Source of the DNA: Aurantimonas coralicida DSM 14790
GTDB lineage: Bacteria; Pseudomonadota; Alphaproteobacteria; Rhizobiales; Rhizobiaceae
Assembly (NCBI RefSeq): GCF_000421645.1
Contig: NZ_ATXK01000013.1
Coordinates: 1 to 64,000 of the forward strand
Direction: 5' to 3'
Length of the DNA: 64,000 bases
Shown: positions 25,059 to 35,029 of the stretch, piece by piece
Layout of the letters: each line of letters begins with the position of its first letter
Numbering within the stretch: position 1 is the first letter of the stretch
Position numbers and translations under genes: made by a program
Notes under the pieces: model-generated
The model's database searches: none
What the model was told of the DNA's origin: nothing
The model's input: only the letters and a program-made list of their open reading frames with translations

Positions 25059-26009
25059 ATGGCATTCACGACAGGAACGCTCACGCGTCTGATCGGCGCG
25101 CTCGGCATCGTCGCCGTTGCCGCCACGCCGATCACCGCCGTCGCGCAGGAGCGCATCACCATCGGAACCGGCTCCACGGGCGGGGTGTATTATCCGCTCG
25201 GCGGCGGCATGGCCGACATCTTCTCCAAGACCATCGACGGCGTGTCGGCGGCGGCGGAGGTCACGGGCGCCTCGATCGAAAATTCCCGCCGTGTCGGCGC
25301 CGGCGAGATGACGCTGGGGATCGGCAACGCCAACACGGTGTTCTTCGCCAGGAACGGGGAAGAGCCGTTCCGGCAGTCCTGGCCGCTGCAGGCGGTCGCT
25401 GCGCTCTATCCGAGCACCATCCAGATCCTCGTGCGGACCGATTCCGGCATGGAGAGCATCGCCGATCTGGAAGGAAAGCGCGTCGCGGTCGGCCCTCCGG
25501 GCGGCTCCACCCGGGTGATGGCCGACGCGGTGTTCGAGGGGGCGGGCATCGACGTGCAGCGCGAATATCTCGACTTCACCGAGGCGACCGAGGCCCTCAA
25601 GGATCGCAATCTCGACGCGTCCGTCGTGCTGGCTGGCTTCCCGACGCCGACGGTGATCGATCTGGCCACCGCGGCCGAGATCAAGATCCTGCCGCTGGAC
25701 GAGGCGGCCATTGCCGCCACGCACGAGAAATATCCCTATTACATCGAGGGCGTGATTCCGGCCGGGACCTATGAAGGCCAGACCGCGGACATCCCGACGA
25801 TGGACATCTGGAACATCCTCTTCGTCAACGAGAAGACCGACGAGGAACTGGTCTATTCCATGACCAAGGCGCTGTTCGAGAATATCGGCGAACTGCAGGC
25901 GATCCATCCGGCGGCCAACCAGATCACGCCGGAATCGGCGGTGAAGACGCCGATCGATCTGGCGCCGGGAGCCCAGCGCTACTATCGCGAAATCGGCGCG
26001 CTCGACTGA
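25059..26009 (+). CDS. TAXI-type TRAP transporter substrate-binding protein
   Basis: This is the periplasmic receptor of a TRAP transporter of the TAXI type, 316 residues. A signal peptide (residues 1-29, cleavage after ITAVA) precedes the family opening RITIGTGSTGGVYYPLGGGMA. Further hallmarks are NTVFFARNG, VGPPGGSTRVMADAV and IPTMDIWNILFVNE. GGGAGGT lies a few bases before the ATG, which decides the start. It is directly followed (77 bases) by the fused TRAP permease. TAXI receptors bind amino acids or dicarboxylates, and the ligand here is unknown. Confidence 0.93.
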   Translation: MAFTTGTLTRLIGALGIVAVAATPITAVAQERITIGTGSTGGVYYPLGGGMADIFSKTIDGVSAAAEVTGASIENSRRVGAGEMTLGIGNANTVFFARNGEEPFRQSWPLQAVAALYPSTIQILVRTDSGMESIADLEGKRVAVGPPGGSTRVMADAVFEGAGIDVQREYLDFTEATEALKDRNLDASVVLAGFPTPTVIDLATAAEIKILPLDEAAIAATHEKYPYYIEGVIPAGTYEGQTADIPTMDIWNILFVNEKTDEELVYSMTKALFENIGELQAIHPAANQITPESAVKTPIDLAPGAQRYYREIGALD

Positions 26010-26086
26010 GCCACGGTTTCGACCGATCAGCGGGCGCGACCGGCGGGGCCGGCCGCGCCCATCCTGCTCCAGCCAGCGATATTGCG

Positions 26087-28024
26087 ATGTCCGACAAGTC
26101 AACTCCCGCCGCCGGCGTGCTGCTTGAGCGCGACCTCCTGCCGGCCGAGGACCCGGCCCTGGCCGCCGGTGCCGCCATCGGCGTCAACGGGCACTGGATG
26201 CTGCGGCTGATCGTCGGCATCGGCGTCGTCGCCTTCACGCTCTTCCACCTCTATACCGCCTATTACGGGCCTTTCACCGCGCTGCAGCAGCGCGTCGTCC
26301 ATGTCTGCGGCATCGCGGCGATCCTGTTCCTGTCGACGGCGGCGGTGAGCGGTCGCTGGCTGCGCACCGCGCTCATCGTCCTGGCGCTGGTGACAGCCCT
26401 GCCGGCACTCTATGTCTGCCTCGACTATCGCGAGATCATCGAGACGGCGGGCATCGTCACCGAGCAGCAGATCTGGCTCGGCGCGATCCTGATCGGCGTG
26501 GTGCTGATCGCCACCCGCATGGTCATCGGCTGGCCGCTGGTCATCATCGCCCTTCTCGCGCTGGCCTATGCCGCCTTCGGCAACCTCCTGCCGCCGCCGA
26601 TCGGGCATACCGGCTACGGCATCGACCGCATCGTTTCGCATCTCTACCTGACCACCGAAGGCGTCCTCGGCACCCCGGTCGGCGCCTCGGCGACCTATAT
26701 CGCCGTCTTCGTCCTGTTCGGCGCGCTGTTGCAGACCACCGGCATGGGCGACGTCTTCATCGGCTTCGGCCATGCGCTGACCGGCCGCAAGAAGGGCGGG
26801 CCGGCCTATGTCGCCGTGATTTCCTCGGCGCTGTTCGGCTCGATCAACGGCAGCGCCGTCGCCAACGTCGCCAGCACCGGCACCTTCACCATCCCGCTGA
26901 TGATCCGCACCGGCTACAAGCCGCAGACGGCGGCGGCCATTGAGGCGGCCGCCTCGTCGGGCGGGCAGATCATGCCGCCGATCATGGGCGCGGCGGCCTT
27001 CCTGATGGTCTCCTTCACGGGCATTCCCTATGTCGAGATCATCAGCCACGCGCTGTTCCCGGCACTGTTGTATTTCGGCGCGGTGTTCGCGGCGGTGCAA
27101 CTGCATGCAGCCCGATACGATGTGAAGGCGGTCGCTGCGGCGGACTTGCCGAATTTCCGGCATCTTCTCCTGACGCGGGGCTACATGCTCCTGCCGATCC
27201 CGATCCTCCTCTACTTCCTGCTCGACGGCTACACGCCCTACCGCGCCGGCTTCTACGCCATCGTGGCGGCTCTGGTGCTGGCGATGTTCGCCAGATCGTC
27301 GCGACCGACCCCGGCGCGGCTGATGGCGACCTGCCGGGCCGCGGTGGCCGGGCTGCTGCCGGTGGCGACGGCCTGCGCCTGTGCCGGCATCGTCATCGGC
27401 ATGCTGACCCTGACCGGGCTCGGACTGAAGCTTTCCGGCCTCATCGTCGACGCCAGCGGCGGCTCGCTCTTCATCGCGCTCTGCCTGACCGCAATCGCCT
27501 CGATCGTGCTCGGCATGGGATTGCCGACGGTGGGCGTCTATCTGCTGCTGGCGGTGCTCGTTGCGCCGGCGCTGACCCAGATGGGCGTGCCGCTGATCGC
27601 CGCGCATCTCTTCATCTTCTACTACGGCCTCGTCTCGGCGATCACGCCGCCCGTGGCGCTGGCAGCCTATGCCGCGGCGGCCATCGCCAAGTCGAAACCG
27701 CTGGAAACCTCCGTCGAGGCGTTCCTGATGGGGCTCGCCAAGATCGTCGTGCCCTTCGTCTTCGTCTATGGCCCGGAAATCCTCCTGATCGGCACGACGG
27801 GCGACATCGTGGTCGCCATCACCTCGGCCTTCGTCGGCGTCTATGCGCTGTCCATCGCCACCACCGGCTGGTGGGGCGGACCGCTCGCACCGTGGCGGCG
27901 CATCATCGTCGGGACGGGGTCGGTTCTGATGATGATGCCCGGTCTTTGGACCGACCTTGCGGCGATCCCGGTGATCCTCGCGCCGCTCTATCTGCTGCGC
28001 CCGACCAACCCCAAGCCTGCATGA
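26087..28024 (+). CDS. TRAP transporter fused permease (DctQM type)
   Basis: This is the inner-membrane part of the TAXI-TRAP transporter, with the small and large permease subunits fused in one 645-residue chain. The first ~190 residues have four spans (DctQ-like). The rest is the 4TM/12TM DctM domain, with VLFGALLQTTGMGDVFIGFGHAL, the GSINGSAVANVASTGTFTIPLM stretch split over conserved small residues, and GMGLPTVGVYLLLAVLVAPAL. Fusion is normal for TAXI systems. It belongs to one unit with the receptor upstream and the Ldh-type dehydrogenase 10 bases downstream, so the imported acid is probably the dehydrogenase substrate. Confidence 0.95.
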   Translation: MSDKSTPAAGVLLERDLLPAEDPALAAGAAIGVNGHWMLRLIVGIGVVAFTLFHLYTAYYGPFTALQQRVVHVCGIAAILFLSTAAVSGRWLRTALIVLALVTALPALYVCLDYREIIETAGIVTEQQIWLGAILIGVVLIATRMVIGWPLVIIALLALAYAAFGNLLPPPIGHTGYGIDRIVSHLYLTTEGVLGTPVGASATYIAVFVLFGALLQTTGMGDVFIGFGHALTGRKKGGPAYVAVISSALFGSINGSAVANVASTGTFTIPLMIRTGYKPQTAAAIEAAASSGGQIMPPIMGAAAFLMVSFTGIPYVEIISHALFPALLYFGAVFAAVQLHAARYDVKAVAAADLPNFRHLLLTRGYMLLPIPILLYFLLDGYTPYRAGFYAIVAALVLAMFARSSRPTPARLMATCRAAVAGLLPVATACACAGIVIGMLTLTGLGLKLSGLIVDASGGSLFIALCLTAIASIVLGMGLPTVGVYLLLAVLVAPALTQMGVPLIAAHLFIFYYGLVSAITPPVALAAYAAAAIAKSKPLETSVEAFLMGLAKIVVPFVFVYGPEILLIGTTGDIVVAITSAFVGVYALSIATTGWWGGPLAPWRRIIVGTGSVLMMMPGLWTDLAAIPVILAPLYLLRPTNPKPA

Positions 28025-28034
28025 GCCGAATGAC

Positions 28035-29018
28035 ATGACTGCAGACGAACTGCGCGCCCTCGCCACCCGGGCGATCGCGGCGAACGGCGCTCCGCGCAAG
28101 ATCGCGGAGACGGTCGCCGATGTGCTGGTGGAAGCCGATCTGCGCGGGGTCGCGTCCCATGGCGTGGCCCGCCTGCCCAATTACGTGGCGCGGGCGAAGG
28201 CGGGCCTGATCGATCCGGCTGCCGAAGCCACGATCGTCAGCGACGCCGGCGGTCTGGTGATCCTCGACGGCAACAATGGCTACGGTCCGACGGCGGCCAT
28301 GCGGGCCGTGGAGCTGGCGGTCGAGCGGGCGGCGGCTCACGGCGTCGCCTGGATCTCGGTGCGGGGCTCCAACCATTTCGGCCTCGCCTCGGCCTATACC
28401 CAGCGGCTGGCGCGGCAGGGCTGCGCGGCGATCGTGGTCTCCAACGCGCCGCCGGCCATGGCGGCGATCGGGGGCAAGCGACCGGTGCTGGGCACCAACC
28501 CGGTGTCGATCGCGGTGCCGGGCGCTGAGCCGCCCGTCACGCTGGATATGGCGACGACCGTGGTGGCGCGCGGCAAGATCCGCCGGGCCGCCGCCGAGGA
28601 CCAGCCGATCGCCGAAGGGCTCGCCCTCGATGCCGACGGCCGGCCGACGACCGACGCCCATGCCGCGCTGGCCGGGACGCTCGCCCCGATCGGGGGACCG
28701 AAGGGATACGGTCTGGCGCTGATGATCGAATTGCTGACCGGCTTCTTCGCCGGCGGCTCGGCCGCGACCGAGCTCGGCGAATCCAGCGATTTCTCCCGTA
28801 CGGCCGGGACCTGCTTCACGCTGATCGCGGCCCGCACCGACCATCTGGGAGAGCCCGACGCGCGGCTTGCGGCGATCACCCGCATGATCCGGGCCTCGGG
28901 CGAGCCGGGCGAGGTGCTTCTGCCGGGCGAGATCGAGGAGCGGCGCAGCGCCGCGAACCGCGAGAGCGGGCTGTCCATCCCGGCCAAGGTACTGGCGGAG
29001 ATCGACGCGCTTCTGTGA
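28035..29018 (+). CDS. Ldh-family (type 2 malate/lactate) dehydrogenase
   Basis: This is a 327-residue NAD(P)-linked 2-hydroxy/2-keto acid dehydrogenase of the PF02615 family. The signature is DLRGVASHGVARLPNY near residue 35, with SNHFGLASAYTQRL, GTNPVSIAVPG and GGPKGYGLALMIELLTG. It is the second of three paralogues in the window and is a little shorter than the others. It starts 10 bases after the TRAP permease stop and so likely oxidises the imported hydroxy acid. It is convergent with the CoA-ligase gene 32 bases beyond its stop. Confidence 0.92.
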   Translation: MTADELRALATRAIAANGAPRKIAETVADVLVEADLRGVASHGVARLPNYVARAKAGLIDPAAEATIVSDAGGLVILDGNNGYGPTAAMRAVELAVERAAAHGVAWISVRGSNHFGLASAYTQRLARQGCAAIVVSNAPPAMAAIGGKRPVLGTNPVSIAVPGAEPPVTLDMATTVVARGKIRRAAAEDQPIAEGLALDADGRPTTDAHAALAGTLAPIGGPKGYGLALMIELLTGFFAGGSAATELGESSDFSRTAGTCFTLIAARTDHLGEPDARLAAITRMIRASGEPGEVLLPGEIEERRSAANRESGLSIPAKVLAEIDALL

Positions 29019-29050
29019 CGGACGGTGAAACGCGCGGTTGAGGCTGCCCC

Positions 29051-31189
29051 TCAGTCGCCCGTGTCCGGCGCCGGCTCGCGGCGGGGGCCCATGCGGATGA
29101 CCGCGTCGAGGGCGAGGATGCCGCGCGCATGTTCGCGGACCAGCACGGGATTGATCTCGGCCTCGATCACGCGCGGCTCCACGGCGAGCTGCGACAGGGC
29201 GACGAGACCGTCGGCAAGGGCGTCGAGATCGCCCTCCGGCGCCCCGCGATAGCCCCGCAGCAACGCAAAACTCTTCACCGAGGCGATCATGGCGCGCGCG
29301 CCGTCACGCGAGACCGGGGCCGGGCTGACGGCGAGATCGGCGAAGATTTCCGTCATCACGCCGCCGAGCCCGACGCTGACCATCGGGCCGGTGACCGGGT
29401 CGCGGGTGAAGCCGAGAATGGCTTCGCCCAAGCCGCGCGCCATCTGCGCCACCATGTAGCCCCCGCTCCGGGCCTGCGGCACCTGCCGGGCGAGATGGCC
29501 GCGCATGTCCGCGAGGGCGGCGGCGACGTCGCTGCGACCGGCAAGGTCCAGCCGAACGGCCCCCGCCTCCGATTTGTGCGGCAGATCGGCCGAGACCGCC
29601 TTCAGGACATAGGGCCCGGCAAAGGGCAGATCGGGCAGAGGCTCGTCGGCCCCCACATGCAGGCTTTGCGGTCCGGCGATGCCAAGCGCCGCGAAGATGT
29701 CGGCCGCGGCGATCTCGTCGGCCAGCCCTTCGGGCAGCGCCGCGAGCCGCTCCGTGACGGCGTCGGACAAGCGGGCGGGACCCGGCGGCGGCGGCGCGGG
29801 ATCGGCCAGAAGCGCCGCAACGGCCTGGGCACAGCTTTCCACCGTCCGGAAGGCCGGCACGCCGCCATCGTTGAACAGCGCCAGGCTTTCGGGCGCGTGC
29901 GGCACCGGCATGGCGATCACCGGTGCGGCCTCCGGTCCAAGCTCGGCGACCGCGTCGACGATGGGCCGGACGGCGATCTCGGGATTGAACTGGGCCGACG
30001 AGCCGATGGCGGCGACGATCAGGCCGGTCTCCGGATCGCTCGCCAGCGCGGCGACCACGGCCTTCATCGTCTCGTAGCGGGCCCCGGCGAAGGTGACGTC
30101 GACGATCGGCCCGGGCTTGATGGCGATCCCCTCGGCGCGAAGAGCGGCATCGGCGCGGGGCGACAGGCCGGCCAGCGCCGAGCCCTTGAGGGCGATGCCG
30201 TCATAGACCATGCCGCCGCCGCCGCCCGTCGTCGTCAGCACGGTGGCGCGCTTCGGGCGCGACGCGAGGCGGGTGCGCAGGGACAGGGCGCCGGCGGTCT
30301 CGATCATGCCCTCGAAACTGTCGGCGACGACGATGCTGTGATGGGCGAGGAAGCTCGCCAGGGCCCTCGGCCCGCCGATCATTGCGCCCGTATGGGACTG
30401 GGCGAGCGCCCGGCCGGCTTCCGAGCGGCCGACGAGGAAGGCGGTGATCGGCTTGCCGAGGGCGCGGGCGCGCGCCGCAAAGGCGGCGACCCTCTCGGGC
30501 CGGCGCAGGGTCTCGACGAACAGCGCGAAGGAATCGAAGGCCTCGTCCTCGACCAGCGCCTCGCCGAGTTCGCCGACGCCCAGCATCGCCTCGTTGCCGA
30601 CGGACACGAAGGCGCCGAAGCCGCGCCCCGTGGCCGCGCCGCGCGACAGGATGGCGCCGATCACCGAACCCGATTGCGACAGCACCGCGGTGCGCCCCTG
30701 GGGCAGGGCGTCGATGGCGAAGGCGGCGTTGGTGGTGGCCGAAAAGCCCGCCGCCGACCCGACGACGCCGGTGGAGTTCGGCCCGATCAGCGCGACGCCG
30801 GCCTCGCGCGCGGCGGCGACGAGCCGGGCCTGCCGGGCGATGCCCTCGCCGCCGGATTCGGCAAAGCCGTCGGCCAGGACGGTGGCGACCTTGACGCCGG
30901 CGGCCGCGCAATCGGCAACGGCGCCGATCGCCCGCTCCGTATCGAGCAGGATGTAGGCGTGGTCCGGCACCTGGGGCAGGGCGGCGAGGCTGGGCCAGGC
31001 CCTTGCCCCCTGCACGGTGTCGCGGCGTGGATTGACCGGATAGACCGTGCCGGCATAGCCATGGCGGGCGAGAAACGCCTGCGGCCTTGCGGTCAGTCGG
31101 CCGGCGGTGTCTGAGGCGCCGATGATGGCGACGCTGCGCGGGCGCAGCAGGGCATCGACGAAGGCCGGGCCGCGTGCGCTGCCGGTCAT
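29051..31189 (-). CDS. NDP-forming acyl-CoA synthetase (acetate-CoA ligase family)
   Basis: This is a 712-residue enzyme that links a carboxylic acid to CoA with ATP or ADP turnover. The N-terminal CoA-binding domain reads SVAIIGASDTAGRL. A succinyl-CoA-ligase-like flavodoxin domain follows (LIGPNSTGVVGS, SQSGSVIGAILSRG). A C-terminal ATP-grasp domain ends the chain (YVLKAVSADLPHKSEAGAV, VGLGGVMTEIF). Alpha and beta parts are fused, as in many bacterial members. The ATG overlaps the acyl-CoA dehydrogenase stop by four bases (31186-31189), which ties acid activation to the oxidation step. The substrate is unknown. Confidence 0.9.
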   Translation of the reverse strand: MTGSARGPAFVDALLRPRSVAIIGASDTAGRLTARPQAFLARHGYAGTVYPVNPRRDTVQGARAWPSLAALPQVPDHAYILLDTERAIGAVADCAAAGVKVATVLADGFAESGGEGIARQARLVAAAREAGVALIGPNSTGVVGSAAGFSATTNAAFAIDALPQGRTAVLSQSGSVIGAILSRGAATGRGFGAFVSVGNEAMLGVGELGEALVEDEAFDSFALFVETLRRPERVAAFAARARALGKPITAFLVGRSEAGRALAQSHTGAMIGGPRALASFLAHHSIVVADSFEGMIETAGALSLRTRLASRPKRATVLTTTGGGGGMVYDGIALKGSALAGLSPRADAALRAEGIAIKPGPIVDVTFAGARYETMKAVVAALASDPETGLIVAAIGSSAQFNPEIAVRPIVDAVAELGPEAAPVIAMPVPHAPESLALFNDGGVPAFRTVESCAQAVAALLADPAPPPPGPARLSDAVTERLAALPEGLADEIAAADIFAALGIAGPQSLHVGADEPLPDLPFAGPYVLKAVSADLPHKSEAGAVRLDLAGRSDVAAALADMRGHLARQVPQARSGGYMVAQMARGLGEAILGFTRDPVTGPMVSVGLGGVMTEIFADLAVSPAPVSRDGARAMIASVKSFALLRGYRGAPEGDLDALADGLVALSQLAVEPRVIEAEINPVLVREHARGILALDAVIRMGPRREPAPDTGD

Positions 31190-32361
31190 GGCCGGGCGTC
31201 CGACGGTGCCGGCCGGGGCGGCCGTTGCGAGAACTTCTCGCCGAAGATTTCCTCGGCGATGCGGTTCTTCAGGATCTCGGTGCTGCCGCCGGCGATCATC
31301 CAGCCGCGGGTGCGGCGCAGGCAGTACTGGACGATATGGTCCTCGCCGAAGCCCAGCGCACCCATCACCTGCAGCGCCTCGTTCGCGGCGAAGTGGCCGG
31401 CCTCGTTGCAGGCGAGCTTGGCCATCGCGGTCTCCATGGCGGAGGGCAGGCCCTCACCGGCATTGATCACGGCGCGGGTCAGCAGCAGCTCGGCCGCATC
31501 TAGCTTCACGGCCATGTCGGCGAATTTCCACTGGATGCCCTGGAACTCGGCGAGACGGCGGCCGAACTGGCGCCGCTCCAGCGCGTGGTCACGGGCGACC
31601 TCGAAGGCAAGGCGGCCGACGGCGACGGCCCGCGAGGCATTGCCCAGGCGCTCGACATTGAAGCCGGAGATCTGCTTCTTGAAGCCGCCGGGGCCGAGCA
31701 GGACGTTCTCGGGCGGCACGTAGAGATTGTCGAAATAGAGCTGGCTCCAGCTCTCGCCGTTCATGTAGCGGACCGGCTGGCCGACGCTGAAGCCCTCCAT
31801 GCCGCGCTCGAGAATGACCGAGCCGATGCCCGAGACGCCGGGCCCGAAGCGGCAATAGCAGAGGATCAGGTCGGCGGAGCCCGAATGGGTGCCGAACACC
31901 TTGGTGCCGTTCAGGCGGTAGCCGTCGCCGTCGGGCGTGGCGGTGGTCGCCAGCTCGGTCACGGCGGAGCCGGCCTCCGGTTCGCTCATGCCGACCGAGA
32001 TCACCGTCCGGCCGGCCAGCAGACCCGGCAGCCAGCGCGCCCGCTGCGCGGCGGTGGCGAATTCCGACAGCGTGCGGATCGCGCCGAAATTGCCGGCCTG
32101 CACCACATCGGCGGAGCGGGGGCAGACCTGGGCGATCTCGCGGATGGCGATGACCGCGTCCATCAGCGTGCCGCCCTGGCCGCCATCGGCCTCGTCCATC
32201 ATGATGCCCATCAGCCCCATGTCGACGAGTTTCTGGGTCGTGGCCGGATCGAGACCGTCGGCATTGGCACGGGCGACCCGGCCCTCGGCCAGTTCGGCTC
32301 GGGCGAATTTCGCGACCGCGTCGCGGAACATGATCTGCTCCGGCGTGTAGAGGCTGTCCAT
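31186..32361 (-). CDS. acyl-CoA dehydrogenase
   Basis: This is a 391-residue FAD enzyme that introduces an alpha,beta double bond into an acyl-CoA. The N-terminal helical domain, the beta domain with VGMSEPEAGSAVTE, and the C-terminal helices with RRQFGRRLAEFQGIQWKFADM are in order. The end has GGSTEILKNRIAEEI, typical of the family. It is the middle gene of a unit in the order isopropylmalate-dehydrogenase-like, acyl-CoA dehydrogenase, acid-CoA ligase. Its stop overlaps the ligase start. The combination fits breakdown of a branched dicarboxylic or acyl acid. Confidence 0.93.
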   Translation of the reverse strand: MDSLYTPEQIMFRDAVAKFARAELAEGRVARANADGLDPATTQKLVDMGLMGIMMDEADGGQGGTLMDAVIAIREIAQVCPRSADVVQAGNFGAIRTLSEFATAAQRARWLPGLLAGRTVISVGMSEPEAGSAVTELATTATPDGDGYRLNGTKVFGTHSGSADLILCYCRFGPGVSGIGSVILERGMEGFSVGQPVRYMNGESWSQLYFDNLYVPPENVLLGPGGFKKQISGFNVERLGNASRAVAVGRLAFEVARDHALERRQFGRRLAEFQGIQWKFADMAVKLDAAELLLTRAVINAGEGLPSAMETAMAKLACNEAGHFAANEALQVMGALGFGEDHIVQYCLRRTRGWMIAGGSTEILKNRIAEEIFGEKFSQRPPRPAPSDARP

Positions 32362-32383
32362 GGATCGTCCTTTCAGCGGGGTC

Positions 32384-33436
<1,053 letters not shown>

Positions 33437-33455
33437 AACACGCCTCCCCATGCTG

Positions 33456-33486
33456 TTGTCCGGCAAATGTTCGGTTGACCGGACAA
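33456..33486. promoter_or_regulatory. TTGTCCGG-N15-CCGGACAA inverted repeat, candidate operator
   Basis: This is a perfect 8-bp palindrome with a 15-base spacer, 20 bases upstream of the dehydrogenase ATG and in the shared promoter region with the MmgE/PrpD gene. The regulator is unknown. No regulator gene adjoins this pair. Confidence 0.4.
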
Positions 33487-33590
33487 TTGGTTTCGGGTTC
33501 ATTCGCACGGAATGAAGGCGGGCGGCAAGCCTTGCGGCATACGGGTCGCCGCCATCGCCATCACCGGACCAGAATGGGAGGAAACCAGCC

Positions 33591-34958
33591 GTGCTTCTGA
33601 AAGAGATCGGGGCCTATGTTGCGCGCGAGCGCAGCTCGGAGCTGTCGGACAAGACGATCCACCACGCCAAGCGCGCGGTGATCGACTGGTTCGCGGCGAC
33701 CATGCCGGGGACCGCCCAGGACCCGGGGCCGATGCTGCGCGCCGCGCTCGCCGAGGAGATCGGCCATGGCCGCGCCGTCGTGCTGCCGGGCGGCGCGACG
33801 GCGCTGACCCGCACGGCCGCCTTTCTCAACGGCACGGCCGCCCACACCGCCGAGTTCGACGACATCCACCGCGACTCGGCCGTTCATCCGGGCTGCGCGA
33901 CCATCGCGGCGGCGCTCGCCTGCGCCCAGACCACGGGCTGCGACGGCGAAACCTTCCTGCGCGGCGTGATCGCCGGCTTCGAGGTGTCGACGCGCATCGG
34001 CCTTGCGATGACCCGCGAGCATTACAAGTTCTGGCACGCGACCGCGACGATCTCGACCTTCGGCGCGTCGGCCGCCGCGGCGCTGATCCTCGGCCTCGAC
34101 GAGGACGAGACGGCCCACGCGCTGGCGACGGCCGCGACGATGGCGGCGGGGCTGCAGCAGGCGTTCCGGTCCGACGCGATGAGCAAGCCGATCCATGCCG
34201 GCCATGCCGCGGAAGCCGGCGTCACCAGCGCGATGGCAGCCGGCAAGGGCGTCACCGGGGCGCTCGACGTCCTCGACGGGCCGGTCGGCATGGGGGCCGC
34301 GATGAGCGGGCGGGCCGACTGGTCGAAGGCGACCGCCGGGCTCGGCAGCGCCTACAATATCGAGGTCATGACCTTCAAGAACCATGGCTGCTGCGGCCAT
34401 ACCTTCGCGGCCATCGACGGGGCGCTGGTGCTGAAGCATCAGCACGGCATCGATGCCGCGGACATCGACAGCATTCATGTCGGTACCTACCGGCCGAGCG
34501 TCGACATCTGCAACCGGCCCGACCCGCAGACGCCGGTCGATTGCCGGTTCAGCCTCCACTATGTCGTCGCTCATGCGCTGGTCCACGGCTCGGTCCGCCT
34601 CGCCGCCTTCGAGCCCGAGCGCATGGCGGACCCGGCGGTGCGCGATCTCCTGCCGAAGATCACGCTGGAGCTCGACGAGGACATCGATTCCCGCTTTCCC
34701 GGCCAGCGCGCGGCGCGGGTGACGATCGTCATGACGAATGGCGAACGCTTCAGCTTCCTGCAGCCGACCCGCAAGGGCGATCCGGACATGCCGCTGAGCG
34801 ACGCGGAACTGTCCGACAAGTTCACCGAGCTGGCCGGCTCCGTGCTGGCGGCAGCCGAAGCCGAGGCGCTGCTGGCGGCGCTCTGGGGTCTGGAGAAGCG
34901 GACTTCTCTCGACCTGCCGGGTCTCCAGGCGACGCCGGCGCGTGCCAGCGTCGCCTGA
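33591..34958 (+). CDS. MmgE/PrpD-family dehydratase or isomerase
   Basis: This is a 455-residue protein of the MmgE/PrpD family, which includes 2-methylcitrate dehydratase, cis-aconitate decarboxylase and isomerase-like enzymes acting on tri- and dicarboxylates. Signatures are WFAATMPGTAQDPG, NGTAAHTAEFDDIHRDSAVHPGC near residue 84 and the C-terminal domain starting at VMTFKNHGCCGHTFAAIDGAL. The start is GTG with GGGAGGA about 9 bases upstream. It is divergent from the decarboxylating dehydrogenase operon. A perfect intrinsic terminator follows. The reaction is probably water loss or a rearrangement of a citrate-like acid. Confidence 0.92.
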   Translation: MLLKEIGAYVARERSSELSDKTIHHAKRAVIDWFAATMPGTAQDPGPMLRAALAEEIGHGRAVVLPGGATALTRTAAFLNGTAAHTAEFDDIHRDSAVHPGCATIAAALACAQTTGCDGETFLRGVIAGFEVSTRIGLAMTREHYKFWHATATISTFGASAAAALILGLDEDETAHALATAATMAAGLQQAFRSDAMSKPIHAGHAAEAGVTSAMAAGKGVTGALDVLDGPVGMGAAMSGRADWSKATAGLGSAYNIEVMTFKNHGCCGHTFAAIDGALVLKHQHGIDAADIDSIHVGTYRPSVDICNRPDPQTPVDCRFSLHYVVAHALVHGSVRLAAFEPERMADPAVRDLLPKITLELDEDIDSRFPGQRAARVTIVMTNGERFSFLQPTRKGDPDMPLSDAELSDKFTELAGSVLAAAEAEALLAALWGLEKRTSLDLPGLQATPARASVA

Positions 34959-34976
34959 CCATCTTCCGATACAACG

Positions 34977-35010
34977 AAAAAGGCCGGACCCTCGCAGGTC
35001 CGGCCTTTTT
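34977..35010. terminator. bidirectional intrinsic terminator
   Basis: AAAAAGGCCGGACC pairs perfectly with GGTCCGGCCTTTTT across a six-base loop, giving a 14-bp stem flanked by A- and T-tracts. It lies between the MmgE/PrpD gene and the convergent TctA gene and can serve both. Confidence 0.9.
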
Positions 35011-35029
35011 CATGTCGGGCGTGCCGGCG

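Noticed and set aside
26099-28180. 693-codon open frame antisense to the TRAP permease
   Set aside because: It shows the same antisense bias (R/D/Q/H-rich), whereas the sense strand encodes a clear permease.
29129-31114. 661-codon open frame antisense to the CoA ligase
   Set aside because: It has no recognisable domain, and the sense strand carries a complete NDP-forming ligase.
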